64,000 bases of DNA. It comes from Acanthopleura granulata. Taxonomy: Eukaryota; Mollusca; Polyplacophora; Chitonida; Chitonidae. The stretch covers positions 32,105,642-32,169,641 of the forward strand of contig JABBOT010000002.1 of NCBI GenBank assembly GCA_016165875.1. Direction: 5' to 3'. Numbering within the stretch: position 1 is the stretch's first letter; each line of letters begins with the position of its first letter. The position numbers and the translations under genes were made by a program. Of the stretch, positions 48,946-60,599 are shown in pieces. The notes beneath the pieces are model-generated. The model had not been told where the DNA came from and ran no database searches. It saw nothing but the letters and a program-made list of their open reading frames with translations.

Positions 48946-49810
48946 TCTTGCTTATTTCTTGCTTCATTCTTCACGAATATTTTAATATTAGGATTGTTTT
49001 TATATAATAGAATAGTCATGTGAGTACACGTCGTCAGGCTCAACAAAATCTGAGAATTTCCATGAGTCGCAGGAAACGTCACAGACACTACATAAATACT
49101 ACACAAATAGGCATTGCTCAGATTGCACTGGACAAAGATAACAAGCTGATGCCAAACAGCTTGAGATAGGGGAAATGCAACACCTTCACTGACGTTGTTA
49201 CATGTGACTTAAAGGCCTGCTTAAGCTGGCGGTCGCCGACTCATAATCACATCTTGTTATGTATGAAGTTTGATTTTATCTTAATTTTCCACGTTATAGG
49301 CTTACTCGTTCACCAAACCTTTCTTGCTGGACCTTCCAGGTAGAATATAGATTCACTTATCTGTAGACAAAGGTACCGAACATGTTGTCAGCATAGACTG
49401 GGTGAACGTGGTAATGTTCTATACACTCTGGATTGTGAAGGAGGACTGGTTGCCCTATGGAGACAAAAAGGCTTCATGATTCAAGAGACGCACATTGTTC
49501 TCTGCTGACAGTCTGTAGTGCTCATGTAAGCTCAAGCCCCTGTACCACTTCTCGACTTTACAAACACAGCTACAAAAAGCTCATCACATGGAAAAAACAA
49601 ACCAGGGAGTTTAGTTCTGACTTCTGGCTAAAAGCAAACTTGAGTTCTCCAGGGAGCAGATCGCCTGTAACGTCGGAAAGCGGTCTTTCTGTATACAATG
49701 CGTGGATATACGATTAGTTCTGAATGGATCAGATATACTATGGATCATGGATCAACTGTTTGAAGTGAAAAGCACAGTTCTCTTGTAAATAAATGTTGTG
49801 TCCAGGATCC
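48946..49810. repeat. segmental repeat block f, copy 1
   Basis: Matches 56250-56960: shared cacagacactacat, aaataggcattgctc, caacac.ttcactgac, ctttcttgctggac, cattgttctctgctg and ggatcaactgtttg. The plus frame 49457-49717 is not kept open in the second copy in the same register, so it is not called a gene. Confidence 0.7.
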
Positions 49811-50056
49811 CTGGTAATCTGGGTCATAATTATGTCTAATTCTGCCTGAGCCGGGTATAGGATTTGTATATGGAAGTCATGATCACTAATATCGCTTCTT
49901 TGAATCTGAACAGTTCCAATCAAAGTACAACTGAGATACATATTTATTTGTTAACATGTTGTACAGTCTGGACACAGAATATTTCTTACAACAGATTTAT
50001 CCGTCATCCTTGAAAAATGCTGACTGCTTCTCTTGATACGAATCCGCCCTAATTTC
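49811..50056. other. spacer, nothing recognised
   Basis: Unique-looking DNA with no supported feature. Confidence 0.3.
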
Positions 50057-50150
50057 TCACCGGTTTCCTCCTACCATAATGCTGCTCGCCGTCGTATAAT
50101 TGAGATATTCTTGAGTAATACGTCAGTGAAATAAGTAAATAAATCAATTA
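50057..50150 (+). repeat. molluscan SINE 3' fragment
   Basis: Reads caccggtttcctcctacc, taatgctgctcgccgtcg, tataattgagatattcttga and an aataagtaaataaatcaat tail. The 5' half is missing. Confidence 0.8.
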
Positions 50151-50329
50151 TGACTGCCACCACTATTCACATTGCGATTATATCTTCATGAAAATTACAT
50201 GTACGTGTTGTCAACATCCATTCAAGAGATTTAATCCAGTCACTGAAACCGGCTTGTTTTCGTTGTCCACTTAATATCATTAGTCTGCTGACTTGACATG
50301 GATGTTGTTTCCTATTTCTCTCATTATTT

Positions 50330-51290
50330 TTATTTGATTCCATGCAGTCAGTTTACATAAACCGTTTTGCTTAAAATCGTGATCGTTTATGTTCTGTCTA
50401 TGTTAATTGTTTTATGACCCTCTAATAGTAAAAGGAATTGCTTGTCCACTGTAGTCCGTGACAGCCTTATAGGTCGGTGTTCCTTTCGTTCTGACGCCCC
50501 CGATAAAGCCCTCTCTGGCAGTGTGCCATGTTCAGATGCTGGTATTGACAGTTTTCTATTACGTGTGTGTTTAACTGTAAAAAAGTTAAAAAAAAAGAAA
50601 AAAAAACAAAATAATAAAAACAAAACAAAAAAAGCAAAAGAAAAGAACAACAAAAAACAGCAAAACAGAAGAAACCAAAAAAAAAAAAACAAAACAAAAA
50701 AAACACACAGAGGAAAAACAGTTTCTGTTTCTTTTGTCTACAGTTTCTCTATTCCAGCTAAACATGATGCATACGGAGAGACAATAAAGATTGCTATCGA
50801 ATCATCTAAGGTCTAACCATTTCGCCAACGCACAAAGAAACAAGGTCCTGTTTGAGCCTTGTTGCAGTCAACTAACAAATTCATGGAGTGAAGAATCTCC
50901 AAGAAATGAAGCAGGCACGTTGTAGTCACAGGCCTATATACCTTTATGGTGAGGGTATTGGCACCAAGTCTCCAAACTCCCCAAATTAACAATCGTGACG
51001 TATTGCATTAGGCGGCCCTTAGCTGTCAAAACTGTTTGCTTTAATCTTTCTACGTCTAAGCGTCAAACATTTTACCTCGAGGGAAATTATAATTAGCATG
51101 GTAATGAAGGATTTAACTTGTCTGCTTGTGAGGCCATGGATCTGATAGTCTGTCTGAGAGCACCACTTTCTACTTCGTCATGTCGGGCCGATATATCAAG
51201 AGACATCCTTAAGCATCCTCTTTTTATTTCTAACGACATTAACCAACTTGTGAAACTGGTCGGCCTGGTCGGCACACTGGCCGAAAGGTC
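50330..51290. repeat. segmental repeat block d, copy 2 of 3
   Basis: Same landmarks as at 46930-47700 and 56945-57700. In this copy an A-rich run at 50578-50716 has expanded inside the block, where the other copies have only short A/C-rich stretches. Confidence 0.8.
50578..50716 (+). repeat. A-rich low-complexity tract
   Basis: About 140 bp made almost wholly of A with scattered C and G (aaaaacaaaac type). It produces overlapping Lys-rich and Phe-rich open frames on the two strands, which are artefacts. Confidence 0.9.
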
Positions 51291-51414
51291 CCATTATCTC
51301 GGTATGACTTTTCCTGTCAGGGTGATCAGCTTTGTGTAATGTTACTCTACAAATAAAGCTACAATAATTTGTATCCAGTGTGTCTCTGAATATCAGCCAA
51401 ATGCATAATGTTGT

Positions 51415-51482
51415 CGGCCGTTGTATGAGTGAAATGTTCCTGAGTACGACGGAAAACCCCAAATAATTAAATAAATAAATAA
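51415..51482 (+). repeat. SINE tail shared by both block-g copies
   Basis: Reads gccgttgtatgagtgaaatg, ttcctgagtacgacgg, aaaccccaaataattaaata. The same piece sits at the same place in the other copy (58836-58926), so the insertion predates the duplication. Confidence 0.75.
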
Positions 51483-52046
51483 TGTGTGTGCATAGATGAT
51501 CATAGATAATACAAATGTAACGTCTAAGCCTATAGAGGCCGATCGAGGTGGCTAACTCAAGCTAACTCCTTGATTGTCTTCTAGTCCTTAGGACACAAAA
51601 ATCAGTCTCTGAACATCCGCCCACCTGAAATGTTGTCGCACAACATGCGCTCGTGAGTCTGTTTAGGTGCACAGATATGTCAGGTAGCTATACTAGTGTG
51701 TATTTTTAAATCGTCACCTATACAGACGTAAGGTGTGAAATAATCTTGAGCAATACACGTGTACAACTATGTACGATGGTATAATAAATAGCGGTCATAT
51801 TAAGTTGATTCTTTCTACGTTATTTTTTTTATTGGCTATCAGGTATAGCGCAGCCAATTGAAATCTGGTTATTGCAAAGTAATGTGGCTCTTTTGTGAAG
51901 GGATGTGACAGCAGCGGAACTTGTATACTCGAAAAGGCCAGGTCTGTTTCTATCATTGAGGTGCATACTCAAATTTAATGCGTTTTCGCACATTGTGGGT
52001 TTCAGACCTTTATTTATGGAAAATCTATACCGGTACTTAATTATCA

Positions 52047-52177
52047 GGGGTCTGTTTTACAAACAGGGTATAAGTTATGCCAAACGTAACAGTCATGACA
52101 ACACATACTGTAGAGATACGTCGCCATGAGGATTACGTTTGACATAGCCTTATACCCTCTTCGTAAAACGGACCCCC
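52047..52177. mobile_element. hairpin element with ~37-bp terminal inverted repeats (MITE-like)
   Basis: The left end ggggtctgttttacaaacag, ggtataagttatg pairs with the right end read in reverse gggggtccgttttacgaag, ggtataaggctatg. The whole ~131 bp can fold back. A relative lies at 18622-18752. The matching part of block g at 59.4 kb lacks this element together with flanking sequence. Confidence 0.75.
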
Positions 52178-53094
52178 GATGACCAGTCTCTATTCTGATG
52201 TGAGTGTCATTTCAATGTTTATCGACGACCGGGTGGATATCCGATAGCAGGTTTATAAACGTGAGACTAGACTCTTGCTAAGCATTCTTTCAGCTATATG
52301 TTGTGTTTAGCACATGTACTGCATATTTCTAGCCTCCGTTGCAGTGAAAGAGTCTGTATGCCACCTAAATATATCTGGGACCTATCAGTGTCAACAGAAA
52401 TTCTTTGTCTGATTTCTATCTTGGATGTGTTGAAATATCTGATCGCAGTGATCAACCTGTCAAAGGCAATTATTTTATCTGGAGCCCTGTTTGTAGGGCG
52501 AGGTAATTTAAGCTATCTTGCCGCTGAAGGTATGAGTTGTTTGGCTGTAATGTTGTACAGTGCTGCCCTGGTAACGGCTGTTTTATTGCCATTGTACCGT
52601 GTATTTTTTATTCTCTAATTGCCAACGTATAACATAATTAATATCCTGCTCACCGAAGGAATTCACGTGGTAGGCGTAAGTCTGTTATGGCACTGGAATC
52701 AGCCTCCTCAGCAAACATCTTAATCGTGTTATCTCTGTTAACTGGATCATGCACTTGATCGTATTCACTGCGCTGAGCGAATGAGACATGAAAAGTAAAC
52801 GAGCTTTAGCTAATACAGCGCTCTAAACTGGTAAGGGGGTTGTAACCCTTCTCTTTTATGCGCGAACATTGGCTAATATCAGGCCGGATCCAAAGTTAAA
52901 AGCTAGGTCAACCCCAAGGTTACATAAGATGATTGGTTTCCTTTCCGGTAAAGCAAATATCAAGGAGTATTAATAATATTAAGTCAGACTAAAAAGGTCT
53001 CTAATTAAAAGCCCAATCCAGGTCTAAAACCTCTGTCAACAATCCTCAATACCACGTATAACACCTCATTGCAATCATAAATAAAGATTACCAT

Positions 53095-53170
53095 CCATCA
53101 ATGGTCGAGTGGTGGACCGCCTGCGCCTCGTATGCGGATCATCCGGGGTGCAATCCCGAGTCAAACTCTT
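53095..53170 (+). repeat. tRNA-like sequence (SINE head or tRNA relic), copy 1
   Basis: Reads tggtcgagtggtggaccgcc (A-box like), ctcgtatgcgg (anticodon-arm like) and ggggtgcaatcccgag (B-box like). The stems cannot all be closed, and a sister copy at 60416-60480 carries different changes, so a functional tRNA gene is not claimed. Confidence 0.5.
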
Positions 53171-53269
53171 CACCATGGCGTTCCAATAAAGTAGCAGCAT
53201 ACAAACACATAGACAAAGGCGTCGACGTGCGAAGAGGAGAAGGGTTTTGAGCCCTACATTCCATGAACA

Positions 53270-53690
53270 CGAACTTCCAGTGCATTGAAACTAGTGTGCC
53301 ACGATCTTGGTCATGAAGTATTCGAACACTGGTGTGTCATGGGCTGGCTCGTCCAGTGGGCTGACACTGGTATGCCATGAGCTCGGTCGTCTATTGGGCT
53401 ATTACTGGTGTGTCATGAATTCGAATATCACCTTTATATGCCATCGGTTTGGTCTTATTGGGAATAATGTACCATGGACTCGATTTTCACGTCTGTTCAG
53501 GCTAGGGACATGGGACCAATCTTCACCTGCATGTCTTGGATTAAATCTTCAAGTGTATTGAAGCTTACGTGCCATGGACTTGACATTCAAGTGTTCTGGG
53601 ATTAGTTTGTTGACGCTGTGTGCCTTGGGCTCGATCTTCAAGTGTATTGATGCTGTGTGTCAAGAGAAATGCTTTCAATGTTATAACCCA
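53270..53690 (+). repeat. degenerate tandem array, ~45-bp unit, copy 1
   Basis: About nine loose copies of a unit like gtgtgccatgggctcgatct, tcacgtgtattgacactg. A homologous array lies at 60600-61120 in the second block-g copy. The small open frames here are artefacts. Confidence 0.65.
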
Positions 53691-53699
53691 CCAACTATT

Positions 53700-55100
53700 A
53701 CCAAATTCATAATTATTTCAAAACGTCTTTGGAAGTGGTCGTTGTCAGCATCATGCAGAGTGCCAGGAAGGTAATACATTCGCACCGTGACAAATGCTGG
53801 ACAGTTGTAGGACTACTGGAGTAAATCCTGCTGTGTTACAGCCAGCGTAACCTCACGAGCTGATGGCAGGAGTGCAGATGTGATCCAAAGTGCCTGAACA
53901 GAAATATTGATTTACCTTCTTAATATATTTTCGTTCTCTGATATACCAAGAGAGCCCAGAGATACCCCGCCTTCCTTGTCAAACAGCAGACTATTCTCAA
54001 AGCATAAAAGTACAACAAGTGGATTCGAACTCACGACCTCATTGACTCAAGTCAAGTAGTTTTTCGAAGAAGCCATTATTGGTCTAGGCTATCGAGAATA
54101 GAGCGAAGCTATTCGATGCTAAGTTATACACTGACCAGTCTACATCTGGACGTTTGTTTACGAAGGATATTCGAATGGTATAGGACTTGATGCATTTATC
54201 CCACTATTTTCAAGATTAGCCTTTGATGGGTAATACTGAAATTATATGGCCCCCAAGTGTCTTTCATTTGGGATATGAATAACTTTTGTAGTCTGTTGTG
54301 AATTCGTGTAAACACGGCCTTTCTTAATTCCACCATAGTGTGTGTACCTTGCGTGCAGGGCAACACGTGGGCATAATTGTTCAATTAATCTGTCCATCTG
54401 AACACATCTAACAGATGACAGCCATCGGCTTACTACCACACAAACGTACGGGAGGTGCTCTCGGCTTAATTAAAAGATACTTTAAAAGATGCGCATGTGT
54501 GAGCATAAATCAATGGACTCTCAGTAACATCAAAGAAAATTGGTGGACAAGTAATTGTCACAAAAAAATCCATAATTTTTAAAAAAAAATTTATTTAACG
54601 CCTGGCTTGTTTTTCATGAAAAATCATAAACATTTGCATCAGGAGAAGTAGTTAACTTAAACTATTCTAAGTCATTATCATCAGTTATAAGCTAAGACTG
54701 AAATAATCATATTGACATCGCTTGTTAGTTTTGGACCACAAATCGCCGTTGTGTTTTATTAGTAGTGACTGTGAATCCGCTCCTGACCTCATGTCACATT
54801 TTCGTTTCAAATCTTCATGTATTTGGACGAAACAGTTTCAGTGGATATTGTACATACTTCTACATGCAATTGTACATTAAAAGGCAAGGCTTAACCACAG
54901 AGTAATGTTGCTGAAACTTTATCCTGTGTGTACATAGGTTCACCACTACGGCATAAGAGGAAAATCAGACCAAGAGTGTGAAAAATATATCCCTCGATGA
55001 ATTGCTACAAAGCTCCTATTGTCGGACGTAATCCCATTTATTCATTAATAAATAGACTATGGGAGAAAGGGAGGGATTAAACTGATTTCCGTTCAGACAA
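53700..55100. other. spacer with a possible SINE head
   Basis: At about 53990-54110 the minus strand reads gacttgagtcaatgaggtcg and gtgagttcgaatccac, a good B box, so a tRNA-derived SINE remnant is likely. The rest of the stretch shows no recognised feature. Confidence 0.4.
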
Positions 55101-55985
55101 GGGCATAGATGTATCATTTGACCGACGTTTTGTTGAATTGAGGCTGTCCTTTCTTCACCAGACTTGGGCTTTCAGAAGGTTTCGCCTCGGGCCACTCATC
55201 AGTTGTATGTTGCTGTGTCAAGTAAACAATTGTGTGTGGGAAATTATTCCTTGAGTTTGCATTTAATCCCTTGCCTTGAAGGTAAAGTCTGCGATACCCT
55301 TGATAGTGGTTATAATCTTTTCTCTGTAACGAAAATAGTCGCTAAAATACTGGGATCATCGCTCACGAGTCGATCCAGTATGAAGATGTCCAGGCATATC
55401 CGTCTTTAAATACTGACCGCTGACAAAGTGAGCTGACAAAATGGGCCATTCTATACCATTCTGTCACTGTAGCACCCGTTTAGCGGATCGCTAGCATACA
55501 TAGAATAACGATTAATGGTGTATAACAATGAAAGACGACACTTCTTTGTAAGTGCCGTGTCGTTTATTATATGTAGCAACGTCTTTTGTGGTCATTACAC
55601 GTTTTTTCTCTTGACGACTTTACTGAGAGGTAAATAAACCACGAAGAGCGTGAATACACGTAGGTCTACATGCACATTTTGTCACCGAGAAACGTTATGC
55701 GTCTTTGAATTAAGCTTTCAGCATTTTGTAGCCTTTTATAGGCAGATCACCTCTTTGGACTTAATTGTTCCTGGGAAAGAAACTTCGTGGTTAAATGGTT
55801 ATAATTCTGATCGTAGCCCTCTGATGCAATCTTGAACAGCACCATTAATGAAGACAACGTTTGTTGTATGTTATAACTGTTTTATTCTTTATGAAGAAGT
55901 AATACTTTCATTTTTACAGAAAGCTTATATTTACTGGGATTGTGCAGTGAATGATGAAAAAAGCTGAGAATTCAAGGAAGTCATA
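55100..55985. repeat. segmental repeat block b, copy 2
   Basis: Matches 45440-46360 and serves as the empty site for the SINE at 46361-46615. No coding signal. Confidence 0.8.
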
Positions 55986-56250
55986 TAGGCAATAGTATGA
56001 GTAATGACGCCAAAATGCGTTGCTACTCAGACCATGACACAGGGGTGAAAATTAATTGACGACAATATGTGTAAGACAACAAAATACTAGTAGATAGAAG
56101 ACCTGAATCTCCTCCGAGCAATTTGTCGTCCAACGACGAAATGCGTCAGGATCACAAAATACCTTTCTTTAGCGTGCCATCAGAACTGCTGAAGAGAATC
56201 CAATCGTACATATCTAGAAATCTGCTTGAATCTGAAGTACAATTATTATG
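55986..56250. repeat. segmental repeat block c, copy 2
   Basis: Matches 46616-46925. In this copy it runs straight into block f, whereas in copy 1 it runs into block d. Block order therefore differs between copies. Confidence 0.7.
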
Positions 56251-56944
56251 CAACATATGCGTGAAAAATTGGAGTGGTGTGATTCATACTTTTTGTTTTT
56301 TAAGTCACAAACGTCACAGATACTACATACACACAGATAGGCATAGCTCGGGTTGGACATGGGATAAACTCGACAGAGATAATAAGCGGGTGCCAAATTA
56401 ACGGCATAAAATTGGGAACATGCAACACTTTCACTGACCTTAATACATATAATTTGTGCTTAGGCTCGCGGTTGTTTGCCCATAATTACATCTTGGTGTA
56501 TATTGAATTTGATTTTCTCTTGATTTTCTTCTTTTAGACCTACTTGTTCATCAAACCTTTCTTGCTGGACTTCCTAGGTAGAATATAGATTCAACAGATA
56601 TCAACAGACAAAGGCACTGAACAGGTTGTCAGTACAAGTTCTATATGTTTGTCTTCGCGATGGAAGAAGGTTTTTATGATTCAAACGACACATATTGTTC
56701 TCTGCTGTCTGCCTGTTGTACTCATGAATCCCTTCGACGCGACACAAGCGTGGCTATATAGAAGCACTGCTAAGGGGACACCACATAACAGAGAAGAACA
56801 AAACAGGGTGTACAGTATTGCCTTTCGACAACAGGGAGCAACGGCCAGTTGTAAAGTGATCCTTCTGTGGACAACGCGTGAAAATATAACTGGTTCTGAA
56901 TGCATTAAAGATAATGGGTCAACTGTTTGTGTAAATAAATATGG
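56251..56944. repeat. segmental repeat block f, copy 2
   Basis: Matches 48946-49810 (see there). The 104-codon plus frame at 56649-56963 shares the block but not a conserved protein register with copy 1. Confidence 0.7.
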
Positions 56945-57700
56945 ACGGAGTGTCCAGAGGTAGTAAAAGGAATTGCTTATCCAGTGTGGTCCGTGACAGT
57001 TATAGGCCAGCGTTTCTGTCGTTCTGTTGACCTGGATAAAGCCCTCTCTGGCAGCGTACCATGCACAGATGCTGATGATGACAGATTTCCACTACGTGTG
57101 CGTTTAATTGAAAACAACAACAACAACAGAAGAAAAACATTGGCTGATTCTTTCTGTATTCCAGCTACACACAATGCACACGCAAAGACAACGAAGGTTG
57201 CCATCCCACAATCAAGATCTAAACATTTCACAAAGGTTCCCAGAAACACGGTCCTGTTTGAGTATGGTGCCTCGCCTTGGTGCAGTCAAGTAACAGATCC
57301 ACCAAGTGAAGTGTCATCAATAAATAAAGCTGACACATTATAGTCACAAGCTTATTTATCTCTATGGTGAAGGTATTGCCCCAAATCTCTAAACTTACCT
57401 AGTCAACACCTGTGACATATTAGATTAATACGTTCCTGAAGAGCTAAACATTTTACATCGAGGGATATTATAATTATTATGGCAATGAAGGATTTAACTT
57501 GTCTGCTTGTGAGGCCACGGATCTGATAATCTTTCTGAAAATGCCACTACTTTCTACTTCATGATGCCAGGCCGATATACCAAGAGACATCCTTAGGCGT
57601 CTTCTCTTTTATTTGTATTGATTCATTTCATGTCTCATCTATATTGATTTAATTCTAACAGCATTAACCAACTTGTGATCTGCTCATGCTTAACCAACCT
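56945..57700. repeat. segmental repeat block d, copy 3 of 3
   Basis: Begins at aggtagtaaaaggaattgc and keeps ggataaagccctctctggc, gtgaggccacggatctgata and agagacatcctta. The 119-codon frame 56984-57343 reads DKALSGSVPC, as does copy 2, but copy 1 is frame-shifted there. Confidence 0.8.
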
Positions 57701-57769
57701 GGTGCCCTACTTTGTTCCATGGCGTCTTTCTGGGTTAAGCATACATGACTCCTTGCGTTGCGTTGCCAC

Positions 57770-57985
57770 AGAGCTCATCGTGACCGCACGTTAACTGAAA
57801 TATTCCATTATCTCGGTATGGTTTTCCTGTCGGGATGATCAGCTTTGTGTATTGTTAATCTGCTTTGTCTGATAGCAAATGAGTTTTGACAGACAGACTC
57901 TGTAATCACGCGAGAAGATGCCGCCAGCATTCACACGTATACCCTCCACACAAATCTCAACTGATGACACACCTAACACTGGTCT
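57770..57985. repeat. segmental repeat block e, copy 2
   Basis: Matches 47740-47995. Non-coding. Confidence 0.75.
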
Positions 57986-58765
57986 ACTGGTAAGTCAGGA
58001 ACATAATGCGTTGTCTCATTCGGATCACAGCCATAAATGTACGAGTCACTCTGATTCGCTTCTGCTGTTCGCCGTCAAGCCAATGAGCTTCATTCTCCAG
58101 CAAGGTAGCAACTCAAATTTAGTGCTGCATGTTTTTCATTCGAGCTTGTGTGCTATGCAATTGCTTTCCTACACGCATCTGAGATGCCAGATAATTTGTC
58201 CATCATTATTCTTCATCAATACATGTGTACAAGTGAACAAGTAACCATTCCCCACCTGCTTGAGTCTCAGTGTCTTGCTAATGTTGCAACCTGCTCTACC
58301 AGTAAAGGTGTAGGCCTACTATTGATCCTCAAACAATAGACTCTCCGGCCACTGGCAGTTTTCTTAAGGTATGCACAGTTGATTTCCTAATATACGTTTC
58401 CTGGATATCTTGGCTCTATAGCTATGTGGGTAGCATGTCTTTTCCAACAGTAGAGGTGTTCTTCGTGTACACATGTCTCATTCTGGCCTACAGAAGATCC
58501 TGACTCTAGTTAATGCGTGTAATGCCCAAATAACAGGATCACTGGGTAGCAGAAACACGGGGACTTATCAAAGATGCGAGTTGCCTGTATACTACCTACT
58601 CTCCGACTGGGATCATAGATAAGATGTACAGTACCTGCAAGATACGTGACTAACATCCCGCGTAATAAGATGTACCATGCAATAACATATATAATGTATA
58701 TTATGTATACATTATATAATATATAATGTATAGTCCAGTCGATCCATAATGCCGACTTCGCGTAA
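57986..58765. other. spacer; AT palindromic tract
   Basis: No gene supported. An AT-rich self-complementary run (atataatgtatattatg...acattatataat) lies at about 58686-58732. The plus frame 57918-58244 is unsupported. Confidence 0.4.
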
Positions 58766-59991
58766 AGCTGCAATAATTTGTATCAAGTGTATCTCTGAAT
58801 ATCAGGAAAATAAAAAGCAATGGCCAAATGCAATACGAGTGAAATGCTCTTGAGTACGACGTAAAATCCCAAATAATTAAATAAATAAATAAATAAAAAT
58901 AAATAAACAAATAAATAAATAAATAATGCGTGTGCAGAGATGATCATAGATAATCCAAGTGTAGCGCATAAGCCCGCCTATAGAGGCCGGTCGAGGTGGC
59001 TAACTCAAATCCTTGATCGTCTTTTAATCCTTCGGACACAAGAATCAATCTCTTAACATCCGCCCACCTGAAATGTTGTCGCACAGTAAAGGATCGACGA
59101 CGCTCGTTAGTCTGTTTAGGTGCAGAGGTATGTCAGGTTCTTTGGCTATATAGGTGTGAATTTTAAATCGTCACCTATACAGGCGTAAGGTGTGAAATAA
59201 TCTTGAGCAATAGACGTGTACAACTATGTACGATGGTATAATAAATAGCGGTCATATTGAAAATTGAATTGAAATCTGGTTATTGCAAAGTAATGTGGCT
59301 CTTTTGTGAAGGGATGTGACATAAGTTGAACTTGTATACTCGAAATGGCAAGGTCTGTTTCTATCAGTAAGGTGCACACTCAAATTTAATGCGTTTTCGC
59401 ACATTGTGGGTTTCAGACCTTTAAATATCCGATAGCAGATTTATAAAGATTGAGAATGGACTCCTCTGTAGCATTCTTTCAGATGTACGTAGTGTTCGAC
59501 GTGTGTATGTAGTGTGCTCTATATTTCTAACCTCCATTGTAGTGAAAGGTCTATATGCCACCTAAATATATCTGGAACCTATCTGTGTCAACCGGAATTC
59601 TTTGTCTGCTTTCTATCTTGGCCATACAGAAATACCTGATCATAGTGATGACCTGTCAAAGGCGACTATTTTATCCGGAGGTACCTTGAGGTTTTTGCTT
59701 GTAATGTTGTACAATGCTCCCTTGATAAGGGCTGGTTTGCTCCCAGTGTAAGGTGAATTTTATTTTCTAATTGCCAACGAATAACTCATTTAATGTCCTG
59801 CTTACCGAAGGAATTCAGATGAAAGATGTAGGTAGGTCTACTATGGGACTGAAATCAGATTGCTCAGCCAAAATCCTAATCGTGTTATCCCTGCTAAGGC
59901 GATCATGCACTTCATCGTATTTGCTGGAGAGAGCGATTGAGATATGAAAAATGAACGGGCTTTGGCTAATGCAGCGGCTAAAATGGTAAGG

Positions 59992-60150
59992 GGGGGCCTC
60001 CGAGGCCCAGTCGGTTCGCGCGCTAGCGCAGGGCAATGACTAGAAGCCTCCCACAGCGGTCTCTTTGAGTTCAGGTCCTTGTCATACTTGCTTCCTCTCT
60101 GGCCCCGCGTGGGAAGGTCTGCCCGCAACCAATCAAATAAATTAATAAAT
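59992..60150 (+). repeat. internally deleted SINE with ~12-bp target-site duplication
   Basis: Head ggcctccgaggcccagtcgg, gctagcgcagggcaatgac, gagttcaggtcc (B box), cttcctctctggccccgcg, gtctgcccgcaacc, then directly aatcaaataaattaataaat: the central conserved block is deleted. It is flanked by aaaatggtaagg (59980-59991) and aaaatggcaagg (60151-60162). The homologous place near 52835 has a single actggtaagg and no SINE. Confidence 0.9.
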
Positions 60151-60415
60151 AAAATGGCAAGGTGGTTGTAATCCTTCCCTTTTATGCACTAACATTGGCT
60201 AGTATAAGGCTGGATGTTGGTGATCCAATGGTAAGAGGTAGGTGCACCGGTAGGTTACACAAGATGATTTGTTTCCTTTCCAAGTTAGCAAATGTCAAAG
60301 AGTATTCAGCAATTCAAACTCTAATCCAGATCTGAAGCCTTTGTCAATCTTCCATGTCATGTATAAATTGTTTCCGTACACCTCATAGCAATCTTAAATT
60401 AAGGTTATCAACCAG

Positions 60416-60482
60416 CAATGGTCAAGTAGTGGAGCGCCTCCGCCTCGTATGCGGAACATCCGTGGTTCAATCCCTAAAAGAC
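60416..60482 (+). repeat. tRNA-like sequence, copy 2
   Basis: Reads aatggtcaagtagtggagcg, cctcgtatgcggaacatc and cgtggttcaatcccta, a better B box than copy 1 at 53095. Still treated as a SINE head or relic because no closed cloverleaf could be drawn. Confidence 0.5.
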
Positions 60483-60599
60483 TCTCCCTCCTGAAGTTCA
60501 AATACCGCAGCTGCATAAATACATCGTTATTGGCATTGGTGTGCGAAAAGGAGGTATTCTCATGAAACACTGAGCCCTGTGCTCCACGGGCATGAACGT

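Larger units (their letters stand above)
51340..53700. repeat. segmental repeat block g, copy 1
   Basis: Matches 58770-61000 with indels: shared tctctgaatatcag, tagaggccgatcgaggtgg, cacctgaaatgttgtcgcac, gtgaaataatcttgagcaat, acgatggtataataaatagc, ccacctaaatatatctgg and cctcgtatgcggatcatccg. It contains an old SINE tail shared by both copies, a hairpin element only in this copy, a tRNA-like head and a degenerate array. The 106-codon frame at 52298-52618 is broken by indels in copy 2. Confidence 0.8.

Noticed and set aside
50387..50816. Phe-rich and Lys-rich frames around 50.4-50.8 kb
   Set aside because: They are translations of an A-rich low-complexity tract on the two strands.
52298..52618. 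106-codon hydrophobic plus-strand frame as a membrane-protein gene
   Set aside because: The homologous stretch in block-g copy 2 (about 59500-59760) is broken by several indels, so protein coding is not conserved.
53095..53170. Functional tRNA gene
   Set aside because: A-box and B-box like strings are present, but no closed cloverleaf can be drawn, and the sister copy at 60.4 kb differs at key places. It sits in repeated DNA.
56984..57343. 119-codon frame with DKALSGSVPC, also seen in part at 50442-50816
   Set aside because: The third block-d copy is frame-shifted in the same place and the rest of the frame is not conserved, so shared DNA ancestry explains the similarity.
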